Shown here piece by piece: positions 36,901-47,147 of a stretch of DNA of 64,000 bases; within the stretch, counting starts at the first letter, position 1; each line of letters starts with the position of its first letter. The DNA is from Caenorhabditis remanei (lineage: Eukaryota; Nematoda; Chromadorea; Rhabditida; Rhabditidae), in contig NC_071329.1 in the NCBI RefSeq assembly GCF_010183535.1, positions 11,284,001-11,348,000 of the forward strand. The letters are read 5' to 3'. Both the position numbers and the translations under genes were made by a program. The notes beneath the pieces are model-generated. The model worked only from the letters and a program-made list of their open reading frames with translations, had not been told where the DNA came from and did no database searches.

Positions 36901-38339
36901 GAAAAATTGGTGGTGGTTGTAGGCTGAATTGCATTCGGATTGGCAATTAGGCCGATTAGACGTTTGCGATAAGCTCTACAGTACGAATTGAAACGAGCCG
37001 CCCTTTCGTGAGCGAACTCCCACGTTCGATTGGCATTGGTTCTTCGACTTTCTTCGAGTACTCGATTATATGCGAATTTCCACCATTCTTTTGCGCTGAA
37101 ACGATTGATATTTTCTTAAGAAAACTAACTTTTGCAGTCCCTAAAAAAAAATTAATTCTAAACATTGAAAACCCACTTTTCTCCAATTGTACATAATGGT
37201 CTCCATTTCCGATGTTGTCTTGCTCTTTCGAATCGCGCCCATTCTCGATTTACAGCTCTCAACTCTGTCATTTGGTGTCTTGTCAATTCTAGACCTAGTA
37301 TATCAGGTCTCATGAAAAACTTGAATCTTGGAACTTTCGCTTTCAATGGAAACTTGCTCGAATTCTTTTCCATTCTCAGTTCAGCACTGCATGGTTGAAT
37401 AATGTATGCATTTGACGATGATTCAGGAGCAAGAATTTGCTTCAATTGTTTAGAATCATCGATGTTTTCAGTCATCGTTGAATTGGAATTCCAATAAATG
37501 CTAAAGCCCGTCAAATCCAACTTTTTGAAAGTATTTGTTCCTTTTTGTGGTTCAGCAAACCCAGGCTTCCAATGGTGATTCGTCGTTTGCATAGTCATTT
37601 TCTGAATTCTTATGCCACAATTGAACGTCTGTCCAAGAATCGTAGTATTATCTTCGTATCGGATATGTACATTGTTCAGAATCAACTGAAAGATGTTTCT
37701 ATTAAAAACTCAAATTTGTGAATGTGAAAAAGAATCAACTCACTTGAATATTATTCAGAACTGTCGATATTAACGATGCACCCCACCACGAATCTTGAGA
37801 TTCTGGAATTGGGATTCCACATAAATCGAACAATGATGTTTTGTGCCTCAATTCAAGTTCTTCGAGCATTTGTTCTTTTTTCTGTTGCTCCACTTGCTCA
37901 ACTGCTTCCACATCATATCGTTTTTCTCCTGATAGAGGACCGACAATAATAAGTACATCACTGAGTTTCAGAGTCCATGGTTCTGATCGGATATGTGTGA
38001 TTGGAACCGAAAGAGTAAGTTTTCCAAGAAGTCCAGATTTAACTTCCAATGGTAAATCCAACTTTCTGAGAGCTGTCTTTTTGAGTGGAACATTTTCTAA
38101 TTCCACTTGTCCTGAAAATGGAAAACTTGATTCAGACGAAACCATACATTTTCTTCATAAAAAAATTGAAATCTATGAAAAACCTTTTTTTAACTTTTTA
38201 AACTCTTAACATTTTTATTTCCGAGATATTTCGAAATCTCACCGGATAAAAGTGCAACAGAGAGCTGGTCAGTGTTTAAATCTTCCAAATATTCTCCAAT
38301 ATAATTGTTAAGAACCCACGCCACTACATTTTCCAACAT
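21976..38339 (-). CDS. VPS13D-type bridge-like lipid transfer protein
   Basis: VPS13 proteins are rods with a hydrophobic groove that move bulk lipids at membrane contacts; VPS13D acts at ER, mitochondria and peroxisomes. I read about 19 exons, roughly 3,300 aa (human is about 4,390). The chorein N-terminus starts [18 protein letters not shown] (38339), followed by [11 protein letters not shown] in exon 3. Large exons are at 37095-35634, 35578-35117, 29605-28405, 26943-26206, about 26158-25130 and about 25078-24005. The VAB/SHR-BD region contains [17 protein letters not shown] ricin-type beta-trefoil lectin segment follows, with QxW-like repeats (NQLWKL, QRWTWM, TQIWKV); this insert is specific to the D subtype. 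The C-terminus has the DUF1162/ATG-C region ([41 protein letters not shown]). I did not find the UBA domain of the human protein. The exon ending at 35117 and the next at 30602 join in phase 0 across 4.5 kb containing flp-27 antisense. Some boundaries are approximate. Confidence 0.85.
29860..30185. repeat. Two diverged copies of a short dispersed repeat in a VPS13D intron
   Basis: Around 29860-29930 and 30118-30180 the same series of words recurs: gaagcacacMtgtaat, then a CCCTTTGGAAAA/CCCTTTGAAAA word, then tagaagca. The copies are about 250 bp apart in the same direction. They look like remnants of a repetitive element. The segment between them has no ORF. Confidence 0.45.
31568..33002 (+). 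CDS. flp-27: FLP-27 FMRFamide-like neuropeptide precursor, nested in VPS13D
   Basis: Three exons (31568-31639, 32493-32596, 32912-33002) give an 88-aa precursor. A signal peptide [20 protein letters not shown] ends near SSAQ. The peptide is [23 protein letters not shown], followed by the amidation/cleavage signal GKR, with a single RMRFamide C-terminus and an upstream RR site (MERRE). A conserved C-terminal peptide ([19 protein letters not shown]) follows. This matches C. elegans FLP-27 as I recall it. A TATA box (31515-31519) lies about 50 bp before the ATG, in a GC-richer promoter with an inverted repeat CCACCCCTTT/GGAGGGGCGTGG. The gene lies inside the 4.5-kb VPS13D intron on the opposite strand. 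Intron 1 (853 bp) contains a short direct repeat ccacatagtagactacta at about 32070 and 32095. Confidence 0.95.
33003..35116. other. 2.1-kb stretch downstream of flp-27 inside the VPS13D intron
   Basis: AT-rich sequence with only short, unsupported ORFs on both strands. A polyadenylation-type AATAAA occurs near 33198, consistent with the flp-27 3' end. I see no RNA gene or transposon ends. Confidence 0.3.
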
Positions 38340-39343
38340 CACTGGTTTCTGAATTTTATTTGTTCATGACTTCAAATTGTTGAAATTCTTACTTTTTTAC
38401 ACTATATAACAAAAATCTGCATCAACCCGAGTAGATATTGGCTGATGCTTCGAGCCTGAAAATTATTTTATTGCCACGTGGATTTTGTTTTTTCTTCCGT
38501 GTTTTGAAGCATAAATCACGTGAAAACGAGCCGTGACTTGTGTACTTTTTGATTGTACTAACGGACGGCCGCCACGCATTTGGTGGCCGGGGACTGCGGC
38601 AATTCCCGGCCATTCGGTGAATGTACAACTTTAGCGGCTGGTTGAAGCTCGGTGTAAAGTTTCTCGGCAAGATGATTAATAAATAAGATTCAAAAGACGC
38701 ATGTCTTACTTACGGAATTCAAGTTCAGTTATGAAAGAAAACATTAAATTCAACTTTATAGGATTCGAACCAAACGACCAATTCACTAAGTGCACTTTCG
38801 TTGAAGGATATTTACACTCTAATAACAGAGAAAAACAATCAAAAAGAGCACGGACAATACAAAAAATAGTGAGGAAGTTAAAAAGGGAAAAACTATTCGA
38901 AGGGGCGGATATAGAAGACGAGCGGCGGACACGTTGAAGCTATACTGCCAAATTCCATTCATACAGCAATTGTGAATAGTCGGCGCCAAAGCTGTAATGA
39001 AAATTCATTGACTTACAACAAGTTGAAAAGCTTAGCAGAATTAAATCATTAACTCACTGCGTTAAGACTTCAGATGTTATCTACAGCCCAGAACTAACCG
39101 GGCAAAAACAAGATTTTCTTGTGAAAAAGTGACGTTAAACTTTCGGTATGGGAATCAACACGAAAATGCAAATAGATATAAATGAAATTGCTGATCCTTA
39201 ATATTTTTCGACTTGAGAATATATCTTTAATTCGAATTAAATATTTTATCGGAGCTGCGATGCAGCTGCTTTAACTGTCTAGGCTTTGGATGTGTACTTT
39301 AATTAATTTTCTACACCTTTTAATAATAAAAAAACACTTACAT
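38340..39343. other. Intergenic region upstream of VPS13D, with a GC-rich hairpin
   Basis: 1 kb between the VPS13D start and the NDUFB5 stop on the same strand. It contains a GC-rich imperfect palindrome at about 38567-38595 (GGCCGCCAC, short loop, GGTGGCC) followed by CCGGGGACTGCGG...TCCCGGCC, in otherwise AT-rich DNA. Another small inverted repeat (gagctgcgatgcagctgctt) lies near 39252. No supportable gene was found. Confidence 0.35.
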
Positions 39344-40041
39344 TTACTGAGCATAGTGTCCGTGTTGCTCGTATTGATCTCTCATACGCAGAGCATGCCA
39401 TCTTCCGTAATCGACCCAGGTAGAGGAAACTGGCTGATAGCTCCAGCCTTTATAGTCCCATCGTTCTCCTTCAAGATGCTTCACACGTTGCTCGATTTGT
39501 CTGACATTTCAGCTCAAAATTAATTTTAATATGCAAAATTACTCACCTCCATCTAGCAATAATTCCCTGCTTCTCGTAATAAGCAAGGTTTCTTTCGTGA
39601 TGCTCAACATCAGACACTCCGAACCATTTTGCCCACCATTGACGAATTGGGGTTCGCTCAAACTGCCAGTGATGTGGAGCAGGTCCCTGCAAGTTTCAAT
39701 AATTAGAAAGTGTTCGCAAAAACAATCTAACCTCTGTTGGATAGTCTTTCAGCTCACAGGTTCCGTAGACAATATGGTTGTAAGCAAGGCAGAAAAGCAC
39801 CGGGAGGAAACCAATTCCAATGAAATAGAAATGGCACACGTCCTGAAGCCTATACATATGAAAAACTAGCATACAGAAAAATGATTACCTTGATTCTGTT
39901 GACAATGAGTTGTCCAGGACGTTTACGGAATACCGCAGCGTGCGAGCCTCGAATAGCAGGGATAAGACTATTTGATGGCTTCAAAAAGGCGTTGCGACAG
40001 GCGCAGGCCGCCGTCGGCGCCATTTTACTCATCAACGCCAT
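39344..40041 (-). CDS. NDUFB5 homolog, accessory subunit of mitochondrial complex I
   Basis: Accessory subunit of NADH:ubiquinone oxidoreductase in the inner membrane arm. Four exons (40041-39889, 39842-39732, 39686-39547, 39500-39344) give 186 aa. The N-terminus is a mitochondrial presequence-like stretch (MALMSKMAPTAACACRNAF). One membrane segment spans exon 2 (FYFIGIGFLPVLFCLAYNHIV), and the family-typical YGTCELKDYPTEGPAPHHWQFERTPIRQWW region crosses exons 2-3. The tail is rich in W/Y and charged residues and ends YEQHGHYAQ. It is divergent from the eIF2D gene with 338 bp between starts. Confidence 0.85.
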
Positions 40042-40379
40042 GTTCGCGACAAGTTGAGTTACCTGAAACAAATTTAAATGAATCAAAAACCATTTTAAAG
40101 TTTGAGTTCTCAAAACGGCAATTAAAGAAGGTGAATTTGAGCTACATTCGAATAGTTCTGTGTGAGAAACGAAAAAAACAAAAAAATAAATGTATTATTT
40201 TTATTTTTATTTTCAATAAGCATATACCGACTCGAAGCGGCTTAAACGCGAAGACAAAAATTATCGCGGTGCGGCAGGGTTAAGAAGGCGGGACTTTCCC
40301 GTCTTTTGCAAAGACATCACACACTTTTTCTCAGCATTTTAGTGTTTACGCCTCACAAACATTATTTTCAGCTTTCAAA
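40042..40379. promoter_or_regulatory. Shared promoter of NDUFB5 and eIF2D
   Basis: 338 bp between divergent ATGs. A GC-richer part (about 40230-40300) carries gcggcagggttaagaaggcg, and a TTTTCAG acceptor lies 8 bp before the eIF2D start. Core promoter elements are not evident; both genes look like housekeeping genes. Confidence 0.4.
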
Positions 40380-42228
40380 ATGTTCAAAAAGCCATTTGCA
40401 GTCAAAAAGAACACAAATCAAAGGAATTCAGATTCGTAGGTTGATTTCACTGACACTTTCATGAGAAATTATCTTACTTCAGAAGAAAACTCTTCAATAG
40501 GCTGAAAGAAGAGATTGATGCAGAATCAAATATTGACAAGAAAGGCCAGGTAGTTCTTCTCAAGTTCTGAAAAAAATGAACATATATCGTTTCCAGGTAG
40601 CACAGGTGAAGCTGACGAACTTTGATGGAAACCAAATGAACGTGTACACGATTGATAAAGTTCCGCAGTTGTTCGAATTCAGCGAGAGTGGAAACATTTA
40701 TCCAACTGTCTTTTACATGTGGAACAATCCAAAAGCTTTTCCAGTACTTGTTTGTCATTATCCTGTTTTGTCGTATCTTGAAAATGGAGCCGACCTCATG
40801 CTTCCTGGTGTCATTCGCTCTGAAACATTCCAATTACCAACATTCCGCAAAGGAGTTCCGGTAGCGATCGCTTTCCATTGTACTGAGACTGGAACTGTGT
40901 GTGGCCCATCAGCTATTGGATGTTCTTTGATGTCTTCAGATGAAATGGTCGCCTGTGGGTTCAAAGGAAAGGGAGTTCAAGTTCTTCATGTATTTAGAGA
41001 TGAACTATGGAGCTTTGGTCCAAAAGGATTTCCGCCGAGTTACTCAGTAGCAAGCTGGAATACGTATGGAGAAGAAACAGATGAAAGTGATGAGGACGAA
41101 GAAGAATTTGAAGAAAAACAAGATCGAGAAGAAAGTGTAGGTGTACCACCCAAACCAACTGTAAATGAAATTGAAGAAGAAATAATTCCTGAAGAACCTA
41201 TGGAGAATCTTCTTACACGTTGTTTTCTAGCGGGACTAAAATATCGCTTCACCAGGAATATGTTGCCGATGGACGTTGGACAATTCTATACGCAATGCGT
41301 GCTAGCGTGCGTTCCAGACGGTCGGAAGTTGGATATGAAAAAGACACATTTCAAAAAATTCGCCACGTTCCTCGAAGAAATAAACGATCTTGGAGATGAA
41401 TGGATTATCAAGATTGTTCCGAGCAAGCAAAAGAAAGGTGCTGATGTCGTAGGCGATGTCAACTTCTCAAACAAACTTTTTCGAGATTTCGAAGTATCCG
41501 ATGAATGTACCGTAGATAAGGCGCCAGAAGATAAATCAAAATTCGAAGCACCTGTCATCTCGGAATACTTCGCTATTACTGAGCCTACATTAAGACTGTT
41601 TCCTAAGTTTTCAAAAGGAGATTTGATGAGTGCGAAGGAAATCCGAGAGATGGTCACAAGCTATGTCAATGAAAATGTAATTGATATTCAAATAATTTCA
41701 TAACTAACTTCACCATCACTACAGAAACTCGCAGCTGGGAAATCAGTACGTTTGGATCCTATCCTTTGCTCAATCACTCGAATCAAATCTGATACAGCTC
41801 CATGGGCTGATTTGATGAAGGCAATTCATGGGAGAATGACAGCCACCTGGCATATTCGATGGGCTGATGGAAGAGAACTAGTTCGAAAAATTTCTCCACC
41901 GTTGGTAGAATTTAAAATCGAGAATCGGGCTGGAAACAAGAAAGTAACACTGATCAATGGATTGGCAATGTTTGGGATTGACATTCGAACCATATGTCAC
42001 CAGATTCAGGTTAACTAGTTGTTCAACTTTATGATAACCGTAATTGATTTACAGACAGGCGTTGCTACCAGTGTAACCAGTCAATGGGAAGTAGCTGGAG
42101 TAGAGGGACCTCAAGTGCTGGTGCAAGGAAATCAGATTCATTTTGTGGTTGACCTGCTAATTAAATCTTACGGAATTGACAAGAAGTTCATGAAAGGAAC
42201 CGAACTCGCAGTGAAGAAAAAGAAATAA
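40380..42228 (+). CDS. eif-2D: eIF2D (ligatin) translation initiation/recycling factor
   Basis: eIF2D delivers initiator tRNA in a GTP-independent way and recycles 40S subunits. Five exons (40380-40435, 40483-40549, 40597-41676, 41725-42009, 42055-42228) give 553 aa. Order of domains: N-terminal MFKKPFAVKKNTNQRNSDSRKL; PUA region (NGADLMLPGVI, GVPVAIAFHCTETG, GKGVQVLHVFRDELW); acidic linker (DESDEDEEEFEEKQ); winged-helix/SWIB-like region (PDGRKLDMKKTHFKKFATFLEE); C-terminal SUI1/eIF1-like domain (NKKVTLINGLAMFGID, VLVQGNQIHF) with a basic tail VKKKK. All match the human protein in order. It is divergent from NDUFB5, and a thioesterase gene follows 280 bp downstream. Confidence 0.92.
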
Positions 42229-42508
42229 GAAGATAAACTTCCTTACGAATGTTTGGGTCTGCAACCAGATTATTTGTAGTTACCAGTTTGTTGTTTAATG
42301 CTATTTAATTTCGGTTTGATCCACCGGTTTTTACTTCTATTCCCTATGTATCACTTCATATGAGTATTTTTCTCACATAATTGCCAAAAAATAAAAATTT
42401 TAGAGACATTTTCAGCTCTGTTTATTAAAGTTCTTACGTGTTTTTGCATGCTCTATATTGAAAATTTTCATTTTTGTTCAGAAACAGTTTCAATTCCAGT
42501 ATTTGAGA

Positions 42509-43115
42509 ATGACTTCAAAATACATGCAATTAGCAAAGGAGATTGTGAAAAACTTTGGTAGCAAAGGACAATTTGCATCGGTTGCTGGTGCTGGAAATGT
42601 GAGAGCAGTTCATGCTGAAGAAGGAAACATTCGAGTGGAATTCGAAGTGGAGAAAGATCAAACAAATCATTTCGAAACTCTTCATGGTGGATGCACTGCA
42701 ACACTCATTGACAATTTCACCACTGCGGCACTTCTCCTCACCAAACAAGCGCGACCAGGAGTTTCCGTTGATTTGCATATCACGTAAGTAAGATTTGAAA
42801 GAGCTCGATTTTTCTGGGAACACTAAATGCAATCCTCGATGTTAATCATCATAGCTATGCTTCAGTGTTTTTGTTAAATAGAAAATAATTCATTTTCAGT
42901 TATTTGACCGCTGCAAAGATTGGTGAGACTCTTATTCTCGACTCAACTGTTACCAAACAAGGACGAACTCTTGCATTCACGAAGGTAATTCAATTCATTT
43001 TGAGAAATCTAATAAATTTCAATATCAGGCAGAGTTGTATCGCAAACGAGACAACACGATGATCGCCACGGGAGTTCACACTAAGGCATTCCCAGCAATG
43101 AAGAAGACCGAGTGA
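42509..43115 (+). CDS. Hotdog-fold acyl-CoA thioesterase (ACOT13/4HBT family)
   Basis: Predicted to hydrolyse fatty acyl-CoA. Three exons (42509-42783, 42900-42984, 43029-43115) give 148 aa. Motifs: HFETLHGGCTATLIDNFTTAAL (HGG turn and catalytic Asp of the second hotdog helix), GVSVDLHITYLTAAKIGETL, and a final TGVHTKAFPAMKKTE. A TTCCAG acceptor sits at 42499, 10 bp before the chosen ATG, so trans-splicing is likely. The gene follows eIF2D by 280 bp in the same direction, which is at the wide end of operon spacing. It is convergent with the F-box-like gene 113 bp away. Confidence 0.85.
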
Positions 43116-43228
43116 TTTCATGATTATACTGTAGATGGAAATTATTGATAGATAATAGTTTTTATTGATCTGTAATATTGACACCATATAAACATAACAA
43201 TTATGTAAAGTTTTTGTGAATTTCCAGT

Positions 43229-44947
43229 CTACCACAAAATTTCAGAGACTTTGAATTGTCTAATTACAACAGATGGATGTTTCGAGAAGTTGGTACTCTG
43301 TAAGAAACAAATTTCCAATTCATCTTTAGTTTCATCAGAATCTCGAGAAATTATCCATCTCGTTGGTGACTTTTGACATGTTTCATTTTTCATCAAGACT
43401 AGCAGTTCAGCTACGGGAAAACTAATCACAATATTGTAAAGCGAAATCCAGTGTATTTCGCCTTTTTTCCAGCTCTGAAATTCAAGGTTGGCATTCAGAT
43501 TATTAAAAATCGAGTTAACCTTGAAAAGAGTAGAGAAATCAGATGTTCTCAGTTGATTTGCTCCGAGTTCCATCCAGTCTCCTCTGAATTTTCTGAAATT
43601 CTCGCCTTTAAAAGGTTGGTAGAAGTTTGGAGATTCTTGATTTCCAATGGTCAAACCAGTGAGCTGTAATTTTTAGTTCATTTACGATATCAAATCTAAA
43701 TTCATTACTTTGTTAATAGATAATTCATTGAAGAAATTCTCAGGAACACGGAATCTCCAGTCAACGACTAGTTCTGTACAACTTAAAGATTTCATTAAAT
43801 CGGTTAACTTTGCCACGTCACACTCCATTTTTGAACTTCCAAGTTTCAGACAAGCAATCTGACTGAAATTTGTCTTTTTCAAGATTGATTGAAGAAACTC
43901 AATTGGTTCTAATTCACTTCCAATCTGAAAATTTTAAATGTTGCCTTCATTTGAAAGTCTTGAATGCAACTACCATTTCCAGCCAAAGCAATTCCACTTT
44001 TGCACCACGAAGGAAATTCTCAATGTCTTCGTGATTGATTGTATTGATTTCATTTGAGTGAGATAGAGTGAAGCTTACTTTTTCCTGAAAATGTTTTGTC
44101 TTCTAGTAAGAATAGACTCTAAATAGGCTTACAGGTGTAATGAACAATTGGCGAATCGGGATCGGCATCATATACTTTTGATAAACTGTGATGAACTGTT
44201 GAACTCTCTTCGATACAGTTTTCATACTTTGAACTGTTCGGAATTCTGTCTGGAAGTAATTTTCTATTCTCACATCATTTTGATCTCTTTTTCTATTTGC
44301 ACTTTCTTCAAATAGGTCATTTTAAATCAACAATCTTATCAAGTTTCTAATTAAACTTTCTCCCCTTTCCCAACAACAATCGTCACCTGTTATAAGGTAT
44401 TCCCCGAGAAGAATCATGGGAAAAGACAATAGTGTATTGTCAGGTGTCATAAAAACTACTAGAGAGAGGGAGTATCATGTGAATGAATGGGTGTCAATAT
44501 CATAGGTGTTTTGATGGTTTGATTTTAGGAATGATCTATGGAGGCGAAGATCAGAACAGAGAGAGAATGAAAATGATAAAGATTTGAATCAGAACTAAAA
44601 GTTCGAATTCTCTCTAGGAGATTTTAGAAGTACACAAGTCAGCATTTTCAGAAATGGAAGTCCCATGACCAATTGGATAAATATTGCCAAGAAATGCACA
44701 CTAATACCCAGGCATCAGAACATCGATGGTTCTTGACTAACGTTGAGTTTCAAAGGTCTCTCATTTATTACTTAAAGATTTTTTAATTTTTTAAAAACAG
44801 GTAAATTCCGTTGGGAGAACTCGAGTTCGATCTGACTAGTGACTGTCAAGCTATACAAAGTTAGTCGATTAATGATCATAGCATTTAACATACCCTTTTC
44901 AGGACTTCCAATTGCATTTCATTCGGTAATAATTCAAACTCAAACAT
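43229..44947 (-). CDS. F-box-like protein with a nematode F-box-associated domain; model incomplete
   Basis: The first exon (44947-44894) encodes MFEFELLPNEMQLEVLKR, an F-box N-terminus. At the 3' side, exons between about 44260 and 43229 encode VSKRVQQFITVYQKYMMPIPIRQLFITP, EKVSFTLSHSNEINTINHED, SIKVMNLDLI-type repeats and DWRFRVPENFF, ending VSEILW. This resembles the FBA/FTH regions of the large Caenorhabditis fbx families, which bind substrates for SCF ubiquitin ligases. I cannot connect the first exon to the rest: the 600 bp between hold only short open stretches with stops (for example after acceptors at about 44845 and 44838). The gene may have an unseen exon, be degraded, or be two fragments. 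Confidence 0.5.
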
Positions 44948-45670
44948 TCTTTGAATATTGGAACAAGATCAGAACAATATCCTTGATATCAATGAGTTGA
45001 GAATTAAGAAAAATGAAAGAAAAGAAGAAAGAGAAATATCAAGACTCCGCCCCTAACACCCGCGTGCTTTGAGTTCAAACGCTTAGAAATATCTGTCTGA
45101 AGGGGGAAAAGAAGTTGTCGGAGTCTGTTGTCGAATTGAAGCGATCAACATGTTTTATTAGATCATAAAGTTGTGGGAGTAGGAACAAAAACAAAACAAA
45201 AAGATCTCTGTTCGACAATTATGAAAATATCTGAAATTTATTGGATGATAATAATAATAACAAATTGTTATTTGTGTTATCTTTTTGATATTTGTACTTG
45301 ATATTTGATAAGAGAACAATTGGGAAATAAAATGAGTTGATGAATTGCTGATAGGGAAAATATACGTTGGGATGAATAATCTAACTATAAGAAACGATTA
45401 CTGTACTTATTACCTCAGTCTGTTTATAGGCCTATTACAAATCTTCAATAGGACCATTATAGCTGCGGTCAATCGAAACTGATATCTCGTTGCCGAGATT
45501 TCCCGGGAGACCTTTCCAGAAGCTTTTCTAAATCTTTCTCATTTTTTCCAAGAGTCTACCATTCTTGGCTCCGTCCCATTGCAAAAATAAGCACTTCTTC
45601 ATTCATTTGATAAAAAAGACAACACAAATAAAAATATTTTATTCACGAATCATCGACCTGAGTTTGTTGC
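44948..45670. other. Intergenic region between the F-box-like gene and a small membrane-protein gene
   Basis: 720 bp. Repeated TTTGATATTTGATA words occur near 45282-45310, and an inverted-repeat-like gagatttcccgggaga block lies near 45496. No gene was recognised. Confidence 0.3.
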
Positions 45671-45968
45671 TTATTCATTTGGCTCTTTGACCTCCTTCAA
45701 CTTCTTATTGATGAACTCGATATCAGCTTTCCCAGAAGCCGCGAGAAGCATTGGAATCGAAACGGCAAGAGCAACGACCATGAAGAAACAGACAAGAGCC
45801 AACATGAGTGTATCACAACAGTTTGGTCTCTGATGAGCGGCTCTTCCTTCACCGTCTCCACTGCCTTCCTGAAAATTCAGAAATCGTATTCTCGTAGATT
45901 CTCGAGAGAGCTGAACTAACCTCATGATCAGTGTCTTTTGATTGTTTCTTCTTTTTTCCATGTCCCAT
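45671..45968 (-). CDS. Small single-pass membrane protein, 81 aa, function unknown
   Basis: Two exons (45968-45921, 45868-45671) across a 52-bp intron give 81 aa. The start MGHGKKKKQSKDTDHE has a Gly after Met (possible N-myristoylation) and a lysine cluster. Acidic and polar residues follow (EGSGDGEGRAAHQRPNCC), then one membrane segment (TLMLALVCFFMVVALAVSIPML, about residues 36-57) and a charged tail (FINKKLKEVKEPNE). The two cysteines just before the membrane segment could be palmitoylated. Family not recognised. Confidence 0.7.
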
Positions 45969-46500
45969 TGCTCAAATTATTTGAGAAAATTAATGGAAAC
46001 TGATTTTCACGAGTTTCAGAACAATGATATAATTGCTCCATAAGTTGGATTCTCGAAAAACGTGAACTTTCGAGTTTATAGATTTACTGAGCAGTGTCAT
46101 AACGTGACACCATATGTTACAGTTTTTGTGAGCGAGAGAGGAAAATCTACAAGAAATAGCTGCCTATTCGCCAAATTCAATCTAATTTTCCAAGAAAATC
46201 AGAATCGCTTTTTAAAATGACAACATGGCCGCAAAATACAGAAACACAACTCCTCTTCTTCGCGGTGGGCGGAGTCAAGGCACACACAAAGAATAGCAGG
46301 CGGCGGAACCCGTAAGGTGTCGGCTGCTGCCGAGAAAGACCTCTCTGCGTGAGTGCTTGGCCGCTGGCAGTGATGATCACAAATCCGTGTTTCTGACAAG
46401 CGTTTGACGATAGAAAACCGGCTGAGCCAACCAATTATTTTATGAAGATTCCTGTAAAAAATGGTAGAATCCATGAATTGCACACCTTTTTTCATTGAAT
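45969..46500. other. Region between the small membrane-protein gene and the retrotransposon 3' end
   Basis: About 530 bp. The segment 46250-46400 is distinctly GC-rich (gcggtgggcggagtcaagg, then ggcggcggaacccg) in AT-rich flanks. It may be the promoter of the small membrane-protein gene or the outer part of the retrotransposon 3' untranslated region. No ORF is convincing. Confidence 0.3.
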
Positions 46501-47147
46501 TGAAAAACAAAAAAGGAATGGCGAGCCTGCTACAGCGGCGGGAGTCTACCTCACGGTAGGTCCGCTAGCTGTGATGTAAGAAATCATTAAACTCTTCATC
46601 AGTTTGGTTCATTTGTACAAAGTGGGTTTGTGCAGATGGGTCGAGTTCAGGGAACCCCAGGGTCTATGTGTTCATCACTACTATGCTGGTCAGTAGCTGC
46701 TTTGATGGTTTCGGACCCTGGGTATTTACCATCCCCCTCCCTTATATGAACAATGATTATTATCAGATCAGGATTCCTCCAACTATGTCATAGTCGTCGG
46801 GTGTTGGCACACCACTGACTATGACGGAGTTTCCCGCCAGGAGCCTCACGGCCTTCAACTTTCCCTTTCAGGTTTGCACCCTCCAGATCGAGTCGGCATC
46901 CAACCGGTCCGCGCGTGTGTTCTTCAGGCCAGAGCTCTATTTCAGATCTAGAGACAGAGACCTTCCGAAACACAATGCCAGATCAGATTGCGGTGGTTGG
47001 GCATCCTTACTTCCGGGTCGCTACCCAACTCCTCCCTACCGCCCAAACGGAGAGCACCGGAATGATACTCTCCCCCAATGAGGAGCCGGTTTAGTGTTTA
47101 GCTAACGCCGACTTTTATTTTTATGTTGGGGTCTTATCTCACGGTAT

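Noticed and set aside
46177..46510. Minus-strand ORFs of 85 and 103 aa beside the retrotransposon 3' end
   Set aside because: Overlapping frames in a GC-rich patch; neither shows domains, and neither fits an element ORF2.
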